A DNA stretch of 52,391 bases from Bog-473 sp036491435 (GTDB lineage Bacteria; Actinomycetota; Acidimicrobiia; Acidimicrobiales; RAAP-2): NCBI GenBank assembly GCA_036491435.1, contig DASXBZ010000167.1, positions 1-52,391 of the forward strand, in the 5' to 3' direction. Below, in pieces: positions 44,636 through 52,391 of the stretch; positions within the stretch are counted from its first letter, which is position 1, and each line of letters begins with the position of its first letter. The notes under the pieces are model-generated. The model saw only the letters and a list, made by a program, of their open reading frames with translations, was not told the origin of the DNA and made no database searches. A program made the translations under genes and the position numbers.

Positions 44636-45454
44636 ATGGCCGAACCCCTCACCCTCATGGCGGTGCACGCCCATCCTGACGACGAGGCCATCGGGACCGG
44701 CGGGATCCTGGCCCGGTACGCCGCCGAGGGCGTGCAGACCGTGCTGGTCACCTGTACCAACGGGGAGCTCGGTGACGCGCCGGGTGGGGTGAAGCCGGGC
44801 GACCCCGGCCACGACGAGGCGGTCGTCGTCCCGTTGCGCCGGGCCGAGCTGGAGGCGAGTTGCGAGGTGCTCGGGGTGTCCCACCTCGAGCTGCTGGGCT
44901 ACCACGACTCGGGCATGGACGGTTGGCCGCAGAACGACGCGTCCGGATCGTTCTGGCGGACGCCGGTCGGGGAGCCGGCGGCCCGGCTGGCCGACCTGAT
45001 GCGCAAGTACCGGCCGCAGGTGGTGGTGACGTACGACGAGAACGGTTTCTACGGCCACCCCGACCACATTCAGGCGAACCGGATCACGCAGGCCGCCGTC
45101 GCTGACTCCGGTATCCCGGCGAAGCTCTACTACACGGCGCTCCCTCGATCTGCGTTGAGCGGATTCCGCGAAGTGCTCGAAGAGATGGGCATCGAGCAGC
45201 CCCGTGAAGTGGAAGAGAACCCCGACTTCGGGACGCCCGACGAACTCGTGACGACCCGGATCGACGTCAGCGCGGTGACGGGGCGCAAGTACGCCTCACT
45301 CGCCGCGCATGCCAGCCAGAGCGACAACATCTTCTTTCTGGAGATGGGCGAGGAAATGTTCTCGCGCATCATGAACGCGGAGTTCTTCGTGCGGGTCCTC
45401 GACTCGACGAAGGCCCCGGTGCCCGAAGACGACCTCTTCGCCGGGCTCCGCTGA
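44636..45454 (+). CDS. PIG-L/LmbE-family zinc deacetylase (MshB/Mca-like)
   Basis: A 272-residue zinc-dependent N-deacetylase. The metal motif AHPDDEAIGTGG gives His13 and Asp16, and YGHPDHIQAN gives the third ligand, His144, matching MshB/Mca spacing. MshB deacetylates GlcNAc-inositol in mycothiol synthesis; Mca cleaves mycothiol S-conjugates in detoxification. The C-terminal portion includes VTGRKYASLAAHASQSDNIF as in Mca-like proteins. ATG at 44636. Without the partner genes I cannot choose between MshB and Mca. Confidence 0.85.
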   Translation: MAEPLTLMAVHAHPDDEAIGTGGILARYAAEGVQTVLVTCTNGELGDAPGGVKPGDPGHDEAVVVPLRRAELEASCEVLGVSHLELLGYHDSGMDGWPQNDASGSFWRTPVGEPAARLADLMRKYRPQVVVTYDENGFYGHPDHIQANRITQAAVADSGIPAKLYYTALPRSALSGFREVLEEMGIEQPREVEENPDFGTPDELVTTRIDVSAVTGRKYASLAAHASQSDNIFFLEMGEEMFSRIMNAEFFVRVLDSTKAPVPEDDLFAGLR

Positions 45455-45462
45455 GCGGAGCC
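45444..45462 (+). terminator. Hairpin overlapping the stop codon of the LmbE gene
   Basis: GGCTCCGC (45444-45451) and GCGGAGCC (45455-45462) form a perfect 8-bp stem whose 3-base loop is the TGA stop codon itself. Strong G+C hairpin, no T-run. It probably marks the end of the transcript before the sigma-factor gene. Confidence 0.5.
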
Positions 45463-45602
45463 GGGCCGGGCCGGCGCCCAACCGGGAGAAAGGACGCAGA
45501 CCCGGCCCGGGGTTCCCGTCCGACGCCCCAAGAGCGGCGTCGGCCGTGATGAGGTCTACGAGGGGATCGGCCTGCGGGATTGTGCCGTCATTGGGCGGTG
45601 GG

Positions 45603-45630
45603 GGAATCCGAGCGGCGCGATGAGCCGTAC
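45603..45630 (+). promoter_or_regulatory. Candidate ECF-type autoregulatory promoter
   Basis: GGAATC at 45603-45608 and CCGTAC at 45625-45630 are separated by 16 bases, close to the GGAAC/CGTm layout of promoters recognised by ECF sigma factors. The sigma gene's ATG follows 9 bases after the -10 element, so a leaderless, self-activated transcript is plausible. Confidence 0.45.
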
Positions 45631-45639
45631 ACCCTGGTG

Positions 45640-46230
45640 ATGAGAGAATCGAACGTGGCTCAGGGCGAGTTGTCCGATGACGGCCTCCTGGCCGGAATGG
45701 CGCTCGGCGAGCAGTCCGCGGCCGTCGCGTTCGTGCGGCGCTACCAGCGACGGGTCTTCGGGCTGGCCTACTCCATGACCGGTGACGCCGGCGTCGCCGA
45801 GGACGTGGCCCAGGAGGCGATGATCCGGGTCTGGAAGCACGCGCCGGTCTTCGACCCGAGGCGAGGATCCGTGGCGTCATGGGTCCTCACCATCACCCGC
45901 AACCTGGCCATCGACGCCCTGCGTTTGCGGCGGGCCGTACCGACCGACCCCGACGACTTCGCGGCCACGGCGCTCCGGAGCAACGAGCACAACCCGGAGG
46001 ACGCGGTGCAGCGCGGCGACGTCCGCCACGTCGTGCGCGACGCCCTCGAGGTGTTGCCGCCCGAACAGCGGCGTGCGGTCGTCTTGGCGGCGGTCTACGG
46101 CCGCACCGCACTCGAGATCAGTGAGTCCGAGGGCATCCCGCTGGGAACCGCGAAGACGCGCATTCGCACGGCCCTCATCCGCCTGCGGGCGGCGATTGAA
46201 CACCCGGAGGGGGTGAGCGATGAACGATGA
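45640..46230 (+). CDS. ECF-family RNA polymerase sigma factor
   Basis: A 196-residue ECF sigma. Region 2: FVRRYQRRVFGLAYSMTGD, AEDVAQEAMIRVWKHAPVFD and GSVASWVLTITRNLAIDALR. Region 4: LEVLPPEQRRAVVLAAVYGRTALEISESEGIPLGTAKTRI, visible as two helices. It directs RNA polymerase to stress or envelope promoters and resembles the SigK group. ATG at 45640 is favoured over an earlier start because a likely promoter sits just before it. The 3' end overlaps the anti-sigma gene by 11 bases, so the two are coupled. Confidence 0.9.
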   Translation: MRESNVAQGELSDDGLLAGMALGEQSAAVAFVRRYQRRVFGLAYSMTGDAGVAEDVAQEAMIRVWKHAPVFDPRRGSVASWVLTITRNLAIDALRLRRAVPTDPDDFAATALRSNEHNPEDAVQRGDVRHVVRDALEVLPPEQRRAVVLAAVYGRTALEISESEGIPLGTAKTRIRTALIRLRAAIEHPEGVSDER

Positions 46231-46900
46231 CATGAGCGAGCACGGGTGCGAGCAGCACCAGGAAGCACTGTGCGAGCTCGCGCTCGGTGTGCTGACCGGT
46301 CGTGACCGCGCCCAGGCTCTGGCCCACGTGGACTCCTGCCCGCGCTGCGCGGAGGAGCTCGAGCAGCTCTCCCGCGCCGCCGACGCCATCGTGCAGGCGG
46401 CGGGGGAGGCGGAGCCGCCGATGGGGTTCGAGGTCCGGCTCTTCGAGCGGATGGGCGTGGCCGACGTGCGTCGCAAGCACCGGCGTCGCCCACCGCGCTG
46501 GGCCGTCGGTGCGCTGTCGGCCGCGGCGGCGGTCGCCGCGTTGGCGGTCGGGCTCAGCCTCGGCCTGTCGTCGTCGACGCCCCCCAGCACGAGCGCCGCA
46601 CCGGCGGGGGACGTCGTCGCGGCCAACCTGGTCGAGCACGGGACGGTGGTCGGCCGTGTGGAGGCCCACGGCGGCGCGCATGCGTGGATGTGGATGATGC
46701 TGGTCGACTCGAAGGCCGAGGGCACGGTCGATTGCATCGTCGTGACGTCCGACGGCGTCAGCCATCACGTCGGGACGTTCGAGGCCAAGAAGGGCTACGG
46801 CGCGTGGGTGGCCCCACTGCACCTCGACCCGAAGGAGATTCGCAGCGCCGAGGTCGTTGCGCCCAGCGGGACGGTGATCGCCACCGCCGCGCTGGGCTGA
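46220..46900 (+). CDS. Zinc-binding anti-sigma factor (RskA-like)
   Basis: A 226-residue membrane-spanning anti-sigma. The N-terminal ZAS zinc motif is H36-V-D-S-C40-P-R-C43, with upstream Cys/His residues. A membrane helix (WAVGALSAAAAVAALAVGLSL) lies near residues 92-114. The extracellular RskA-like domain includes HAWMWMMLVDSKAEGT and DGVSHHVGTFEAKKGYGAWV. It should hold the sigma factor inactive until a signal outside the membrane frees it. The gene starts inside the sigma gene's 3' end. Confidence 0.88.
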   Translation: MNDDMSEHGCEQHQEALCELALGVLTGRDRAQALAHVDSCPRCAEELEQLSRAADAIVQAAGEAEPPMGFEVRLFERMGVADVRRKHRRRPPRWAVGALSAAAAVAALAVGLSLGLSSSTPPSTSAAPAGDVVAANLVEHGTVVGRVEAHGGAHAWMWMMLVDSKAEGTVDCIVVTSDGVSHHVGTFEAKKGYGAWVAPLHLDPKEIRSAEVVAPSGTVIATAALG

Positions 46901-46910
46901 CGACCTGCCT

Positions 46911-48362
<1,452 letters not shown>

Positions 48363-48514
48363 GACGCTCCTTCTCAATCGGGATTGGACGTGCGCGCTCG
48401 CGCGCAACTGTGCGGCGGGCCTGACGGCGGAAGCGCAACGCACGTGCTCCAACCTCTGTCGGAGGCCGTGTACCCGCCACAAGAATACGCCGCCGGCGCG
48501 AGGAGGCGCATACA

Positions 48515-48528
48515 CCCCTGAACAGGGG
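48515..48528. promoter_or_regulatory. Inverted repeat between ahcY and WHxH copy 2
   Basis: CCCCTG (48515-48520) and CAGGGG (48523-48528) are symmetric around AA, forming a 14-base operator-like palindrome 56 bases ahead of the start of the WHxH gene. Like the element before WHxH copy 1, it has a C tract and a G tract, but the sequences are not otherwise the same. Control of ahcY is equally possible. Confidence 0.35.
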
Positions 48529-48584
48529 CTCACAGAATCCTCATATGGCATCCGTACCCTCGACGGTGGAGGAAGGAGGTCACC

Positions 48585-49925
48585 GTGAGGGACATGGTGA
48601 TGCAGATGACCGGCTCGAACGGGGTGCTCTCGGTCCCCGACGAGCACCTGCCGGGATTGGTCGTGCTTATCCTCATCGGGCCCATGGTCTGGCTCGCACT
48701 GGGTGGCCTCCGCAGCCTCGAGGCCCGCGGGGTCGGCTGGGCGCACCGGGCGCAGGTGCGCCTCGACGCGTTGCCGTTCGCGGGCAAGGTCGTGTTGTTC
48801 GGGACCTTGGTTGGAGCCCTGGTGCACGCGGTGATCGTGCCGACGCACTGGGCCGACGCCCGGACGACCGCGATCTTGTTCATCGCGGACACCATCGGGT
48901 TCCTTGTGGCGTTCTGGTGGACGTTCACGGCTCGGCGCCACTGGCAGCTCGCGTCCGTCGCCATGCTGGGCGGCACGGCCTGCGGCTACGCGCTCTACAT
49001 CCTCATGGGGTGGGAGACCATGGACCTGGTCGGCTTGGTCACCACCACAGTCGAGGCGGCGGCCGCACTCGTCCTTCTTTCGCCCGCCGTCGCCGGCTCG
49101 GCGTCGCCTGCCCGCCAGCACGTCGCCGCCCTCGCAGCGGTCCCCGTCGCCCTGGTGGCGCTGCTGGGTACCAATGTCCTCGCCGATGCAACGACCGCCA
49201 CCGCCGCACCGGCGACGGCCGCACCGGCCCATCCGGTGTCGCCGCAGCACGGGTCGATGGCGGGAATGTCGGGGGCGAGCGCACACGACAAAGCGCTCTC
49301 ACTGCCGACCACGTCGCCGGCGGGCAGCATCGTCTGGCCCGATGACATGTCGGCCATGGCGGCCGGGATGAAGATGGCCGAGCCGAATTGCACGGCCCAG
49401 CCGACACGGGCCCAACAGCACGCCGCCGTCAGCCTCGTCAACCAGACGGTGGCGGCGGCGCAGAAGTACACGAGCCTCGCGGCGGCGAAGGCGGCCGGGT
49501 ATGTGCCGGTGACGCGGAGCGGGGCGCGCATCGTCCACTACATCAACCCCGCCTACTACCGCGCCGGCCAGGCGCTCGACCCGAGCGAGATTCCTTCCCT
49601 GGTGTATGTGAACACCGCGCACGGTGCCGTGCTGTCCGCTGCCATGTACCTCGTTCCTGATGGGATGACGCCCCCGCAACCGGGCGGATGTCTGACCCAA
49701 TGGCACATCCACACGGATCTTTGTTTCAGCTCCGGCCGGGTGGTCGGGAACGACAACAACGGCGCATGCGCCACCGGTAGCGCGAACCGGGTGACGCAGC
49801 CGATGATGCACGTGTGGATGACGCCCGTGTCGGGCGGGCCGCTGACGCCCGACCCGCCAGCACTCTCCGAGGTCGAGGCGGCGGCGCAGATGCCACCGCT
49901 GAACCCACTGAACGGCACGGCGTAG
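48585..49925 (+). CDS. Membrane protein with extracytoplasmic WHxH domain (copy 2)
   Basis: A 446-residue protein related to that at 33542-34831 in its C-terminal domain. It has about six N-terminal membrane helices (residues 22-200, with HAVIVPTHW at 81-89). Then comes an Ala/Thr-rich linker with a Met/His-rich patch (HPVSPQHGSMAGMSG, and MSAMAAGMKM) like those in copper-resistance proteins. The shared domain follows: AAKAAGYVPVT, SARIVHY-like strand, LTQWHIHTDLC (373-380), and MMHVWMTPV (409-411). W-H-x-H-x3-C and H-x-W align exactly between copies. GTG at 48585 follows a perfect-looking AAGGAGGT Shine-Dalgarno. The N-terminal part differs from copy 1, so the domain is mobile. Function unknown; copper is the best guess. 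Confidence 0.7.
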   Translation: MRDMVMQMTGSNGVLSVPDEHLPGLVVLILIGPMVWLALGGLRSLEARGVGWAHRAQVRLDALPFAGKVVLFGTLVGALVHAVIVPTHWADARTTAILFIADTIGFLVAFWWTFTARRHWQLASVAMLGGTACGYALYILMGWETMDLVGLVTTTVEAAAALVLLSPAVAGSASPARQHVAALAAVPVALVALLGTNVLADATTATAAPATAAPAHPVSPQHGSMAGMSGASAHDKALSLPTTSPAGSIVWPDDMSAMAAGMKMAEPNCTAQPTRAQQHAAVSLVNQTVAAAQKYTSLAAAKAAGYVPVTRSGARIVHYINPAYYRAGQALDPSEIPSLVYVNTAHGAVLSAAMYLVPDGMTPPQPGGCLTQWHIHTDLCFSSGRVVGNDNNGACATGSANRVTQPMMHVWMTPVSGGPLTPDPPALSEVEAAAQMPPLNPLNGTA

Positions 49926-50011
49926 ACCCCGCGACGCTCGGCCGCCGATCACCAGAGGTCTAGTCTGATCGGGCGCCCCGAGGCAGACGCCGCGTTCGGG
50001 TGCGGCAGATT

Positions 50012-50087
50012 GCCCCCGTAGCTCAGGGGATAGAGCAACGGTTTCCTAAACCGTGTGTCGCACGTTCGAATCGTGCCGGGGGCGCCA
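50012..50087 (+). tRNA. tRNA-Arg (CCT anticodon)
   Basis: A 76-base cloverleaf with encoded CCA. The acceptor GCCCCCG pairs with CGGGGGC. The D-arm is TAGCTCAGGGGATAGAGC-like. The anticodon loop TTCCTAA is closed by ACGGT/ACCGT, giving CCT, which reads AGG (Arg). The T-arm contains GTTCGAATC. No other tRNA gene is nearby. tRNA 3' ends like this are frequent integration sites, and the adjoining sequence supports this here. Confidence 0.95.
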
Positions 50088-50110
50088 TCAAAATGTGCGC
50101 CATCAAATGT
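50082..50110 (+). repeat. Tandem duplication of the tRNA 3' end (att-like)
   Basis: GCGCCATCAAAATGT at 50082-50096, whose first six bases are the tRNA 3' end including CCA, is repeated almost exactly as GCGCCATCAAATGT at 50097-50110. A tRNA end duplicated right beside itself is what an integration core or a post-excision scar would leave. Confidence 0.5.
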
Positions 50111-50116
50111 TTTGTC

Positions 50117-50173
50117 ACGGCTGATCTGTCTCAGATCAGTAACGGCTGATCAGGTACCCAGTAATGGCTGAAA
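50117..50173. repeat. Three ACGGCTGATC-type direct repeats with a palindrome (IS-end-like)
   Basis: ACGGCTGATC at 50117, ACGGCTGATC at 50142 and ATGGCTGA at 50164 each follow or precede AGTA, with a 22-25 base period. The first copy contains CTGATCTG/CAGATCAG (50121-50128 and 50132-50139), a perfect 8-bp inverted repeat. Multiple internally repeated ends of this type are known from IS21-family elements, but no transposase is visible here. Likely a remnant; identity uncertain. Confidence 0.4.
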
Positions 50174-50230
50174 ATCCCACCCCCGATTTGTGGCGATTCT
50201 TCTTTACTGAAATCAAGCCGCAGGGCCGTC

Positions 50231-50251
50231 GGCGGCGGCTCCGCCGCCGCC
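50231..50251. repeat. 9-bp G+C hairpin in the post-tRNA gap
   Basis: GGCGGCGGC and GCCGCCGCC are perfectly complementary around a TCC loop. It is a G+C island in an otherwise A+T-richer gap. No gene occupies 50088-50360; besides these repeats I see nothing else in that gap. Confidence 0.4.
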
Positions 50252-50360
50252 TCGGCGAGCGCTCAACCGCCCGTTATGGACCATCCCAGAGCGGCACGTC
50301 GGGGACGGTGCGTAACGGGCTCATTCAATCCAAATCCAAGCATGTCGTTTAGCGTGTTCA

Positions 50361-51230
50361 ATGGTGATAGACGAGAACCCCGCGACCCACCACGCATCAA
50401 GTTCCGAGCGCTTAGATTCCGCTCGACGCCAAACCGCCAGGACGAATCCTCGGTATCCGTTGGTCCTGGTGTGGCTCATCCTTCTTGCTATTGCCATCAC
50501 CGCCGTCGTCGGTCTCGCCATCGACATCATCACCCAATCGAATCCGCCCGGCGACGAGGTAGTCCACGCGGTCGTTGTCGTGGTCGTTGTCGCGGCCTGC
50601 GCCTACCCTCTGGCATGGTCACTATTGGAATTCAAGCGACGAGCACACATGGGCGACGCTGAAGTCCTAGTCATTCGTCTGCGGGCCACCCTGCTCGGCT
50701 CCGGTCGCAGATCGGCACTCAGCATCGACGACACGAAAGTGGTGATCTATGCGCCGAATATCCTCTCAAAGGAATGGGTGATCCCCAAGCGAGACGTGGC
50801 CTATGTTTCTATGGATGGACCGAGTACGAGTCCTTCCGCCGTCTTCCCGCGTTTCGTGAAGCTGAAAACAAAGCAAGGGCTTTCGCCGATCGCAGTGCTG
50901 TTCTTCCTCACACCGCAGCGCATCGTTCCGCTGAAAACCACCGTTGAGGACATGCCGTTTGGGGTCAAAGAGAGCGCTGAGGGTGTCTGGACCGATGGCT
51001 GCGCCCTCGACTTAAAGCGCTGGGGAAACGGACGCTCTGATCTGCTCCAGAGTGGCCTTCTGTGCTTCGACACCCTCGCTAATGCGGCCATCCATACCTA
51101 TGGACCCCTGGAGAACCCCTACGATCCCGATGGGTTCCAAATCCCCTCGGATGACTCGTCGGCTGAAATTCTCACCGGCCCTGGCGACTTTTGGCGCCAC
51201 CCCGAACCCGTCCGCCGGTTGTACAAGTAG
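50361..51230 (+). CDS. Membrane protein of unknown function in the post-tRNA region
   Basis: A 289-residue protein with two N-terminal membrane helices (VLVWLILLAIAITAVVGLAI and VVHAVVVVVVVAACAYPLA). A cytoplasmic domain of about 190 residues follows, with strands such as DTKVVIYAPNILSKEWVIP and the DDSSAEI tail. The pattern of two helices plus a beta-rich domain suggests a PH-like fold, but I do not recognise a family. Its DNA is more A+T rich than genes before the tRNA and codon use is less G/C-biased at third positions, consistent with acquisition. No partner gene in the same orientation. Confidence 0.55.
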   Translation: MVIDENPATHHASSSERLDSARRQTARTNPRYPLVLVWLILLAIAITAVVGLAIDIITQSNPPGDEVVHAVVVVVVVAACAYPLAWSLLEFKRRAHMGDAEVLVIRLRATLLGSGRRSALSIDDTKVVIYAPNILSKEWVIPKRDVAYVSMDGPSTSPSAVFPRFVKLKTKQGLSPIAVLFFLTPQRIVPLKTTVEDMPFGVKESAEGVWTDGCALDLKRWGNGRSDLLQSGLLCFDTLANAAIHTYGPLENPYDPDGFQIPSDDSSAEILTGPGDFWRHPEPVRRLYK

Positions 51231-51368
51231 CCGAGGCATGGCTCACTTGTTAGCAACAATTGAAAGGCACCCATCACGTAACAATAAGTAGCCCAGATCG
51301 CCGGATCCGTGCGGCCCATCGGGGATTACTTCAGACTGAGCATGCCGGTCTTTACTCCAGGCGGAGAT

Positions 51369-51740
51369 TCAACTCAGGCGGCTCCGTGAATGATCAGAGC
51401 TAGGGCGAAAGATCAACCACACGATCACAAGCCACACCAACTCCGCAATTAGTGCGACGAGTAATGGGCCGATGAGCGGGGTACCTGTCGAGTCGCCGTC
51501 GAAGGCGAAGCCAAACACGCCCCAAATACAGATGGTGCCGAGGATCATGGCCACTATGAGGCCAGCTCTCTCGAACCGCTTGCGCCGCAGCGATACCTCT
51601 GTTGCACTCAATCGGAATCGAGTCGCATATTCCGGGCTTGAAATAATCCCTCGCATCCCAGACCGTGCGGCAAGCAAACCAATGAGAGCCCCTACCAGCA
51701 AGACCACGGTGGTGACGAGAGACGCGAGTACGGGATGCAC
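51369..51740 (-). CDS. Small membrane protein of unknown function
   Basis: A 123-residue protein with probably four membrane helices (VLASLVTTVVLLVGALIGLLAA, visible in two halves, then GLIVAMILGTICIWGVFGFAF and LLVALIAELVWLVIVWLIF). A cytoplasmic loop (SATEVSLRRKRFERA) separates the halves. GTG at 51740. I recognise no family. As in its neighbour, base composition differs from the main part of the window. The 138 bases before it contain no gene. Confidence 0.5.
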   Translation of the reverse strand: MHPVLASLVTTVVLLVGALIGLLAARSGMRGIISSPEYATRFRLSATEVSLRRKRFERAGLIVAMILGTICIWGVFGFAFDGDSTGTPLIGPLLVALIAELVWLVIVWLIFRPSSDHSRSRLS

Positions 51741-52010
51741 AGTTAGGCACTCTCCATTGATACAAGGACCCCAAGGCGTTGACCTGCCGTCACCCGAACA
51801 GGGTCACCGTCCTACGTCAACATTGCGGTTGCCATGTCGTAGCTACCCGGTTGTTTCCCGTGCCCCTAACGCCGGGACGGGGACTGTTGTCAGCGGCTAA
51901 TGAGACTGTGGCCTCGCGCATCGCCAGGCGGATCTAACGCACCCACCTACACGAGTGGTCGCTGATAGATTCTTGACCGATCGTTCCAGTATGTGGTAGG
52001 TTCGCGTTCT
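51741..52010. other. Gene-free gap before the TetR gene
   Basis: No coding region of merit is seen here. GTTGAC at 51778-51783 and GTCAAC at 51816-51821 form a distant inverted repeat. The last 40 bases hold the regulator's promoter and operator. The composition returns to high G+C only at 52011. Confidence 0.5.
51973..52002 (+). promoter_or_regulatory. Promoter with TetR-type operator
   Basis: TTGACC at 51973-51978 is a good -35 hexamer and TAGGTT at 51997-52002 a fair -10, with an 18-base spacer. The near-palindrome GACCGATCGTTC (51975-51986, one mismatch) overlaps the -35 and is typical of TetR-family operators, implying self-repression. The GTG start follows 9 bases after the -10. Confidence 0.5.
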
Positions 52011-52391
52011 GTGAGTCGGCCCAAGGAGTTCGAGCCGGAAGCGGTGGTCGACGCGGCCAAGGACCTGTTCTGGCGTCGGGGCTACGCGAACACGTCGATG
52101 CAGGATCTGGTCGACCATCTCGGCGTCGGTCGCGGCAGCATCTACGACACCTTCGGATCAAAGCACGAGCTGTGGATCCAGGCGCTGGCCAAGTACTGCG
52201 ACGACGGCGCTCAGGAGATTCTTGCGACCTTGGAGGGGCCCGGTCCGCTGCTCCACCGGCTGCGCGACGCGTTGCTCGCGATGGTTGACCGCGACCTAAG
52301 GGACTCCGATCGGAAGGGCTGCATGCTCGTCAACGCCGCCATGGAGACCCTCCCCGGTGATCCCGATACTGCGAAGCTCGCACGACGAAAC
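52011..52391 (+). CDS. TetR-family transcriptional regulator (cut by window end)
   Basis: The first 127 residues of a TetR-type repressor, open at the window edge. The helix-turn-helix is near residues 13-55: VVDAAKDLFWRRGYANTSMQ, DLVDHLGVGRGSIYDTFGSK and HELWIQAL. The ligand-binding domain begins with LLHRLRDALLAMVDR and CMLVNAAMETL. GTG at 52011 follows the promoter by a few bases. This resembles the AcrR/QacR-like members that control a neighbouring oxidoreductase or pump, presumably downstream. Confidence 0.9.
   Translation, partial: MSRPKEFEPEAVVDAAKDLFWRRGYANTSMQDLVDHLGVGRGSIYDTFGSKHELWIQALAKYCDDGAQEILATLEGPGPLLHRLRDALLAMVDRDLRDSDRKGCMLVNAAMETLPGDPDTAKLARRN

Noticed and set aside
48363..48584. 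SAH riboswitch upstream of ahcY
   Set aside because: I looked for the conserved GAGGAGCGCUGC-like core and its pseudoknot partner on the minus strand and did not find it.

Overview
The window is about 52 kb of high-G+C DNA. Its genes are densely packed, GTG starts are common, and neighbouring genes are often joined by 4-base ATGA or GTGA stop/start overlaps. That style fits an actinobacterium. So does the gene content: three LLM-class (F420/FMN) oxidoreductases, a mycothiol-type LmbE deacetylase, a biotin carboxylase fused to its biotin carrier domain, an SCP2-type thiolase, an ECF sigma with a zinc anti-sigma factor, and CopC-CopD and YcnI copper proteins. A deep-branching lineage such as Acidimicrobiia is possible, but this is inference. 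There are no rRNA genes; one tRNA gene is present.

Bases 1-14200 hold cell-envelope and carbohydrate functions. A GNAT acetyltransferase and a multi-pass glycosyltransferase come first. A minus-strand operon follows: biotin carboxylase-BCCP, M20 amidohydrolase, small monooxygenase and a frameshifted glycosyltransferase remnant. birA is divergent from it. Next is a coupled plus-strand sugar-nucleotide operon (rmlB-like, rmlD, UDP-glucose dehydrogenase, UDP-glucuronate decarboxylase-like, two family 2 glycosyltransferases) that ends with an exported two-lobed aspartic-protease-like protein. This would supply deoxyhexose and UDP-glucuronate/UDP-xylose units to a surface glycan, although rmlA and rmlC are absent.

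Bases 14200-33400 hold an ArsR/SRPBCC pair, a short-chain dehydrogenase, a membrane-anchored GH43-like protein, an LLM oxidoreductase, small exported proteins, a lone receiver protein, and a three-gene phosphorelay (hybrid kinase, Hpt, receiver-GGEEF) that probably controls cyclic-di-GMP. After these come a methyltransferase/quinone-reductase pair, two GNATs around a DNA-3-methyladenine glycosylase, and a divergent acyl-CoA synthetase versus aldehyde dehydrogenase/short-chain dehydrogenase pair.

Bases 33400-37600 look like a copper cassette: a membrane protein with an unassigned WHxH domain, a CopC-CopD fusion and YcnI. A second copy of the WHxH domain lies at 48585-49925. Bases 38196-42134 carry a tightly coupled four-gene operon of LLM oxidoreductase, thiolase, ketoacyl synthase III and nucleotidyltransferase. 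Next come a hotdog thioesterase, threonine aldolase, LLM, LmbE deacetylase, the ECF sigma/anti-sigma pair and S-adenosylhomocysteinase.

A tRNA-Arg(CCT) gene at 50012-50087 marks a boundary. Its 3' end is partly duplicated in tandem, repeats resembling insertion-sequence ends follow, and the next 1.9 kb is more A+T rich, with two unrecognised membrane proteins. This looks like a decayed integration site. The window ends inside a TetR-family regulator.
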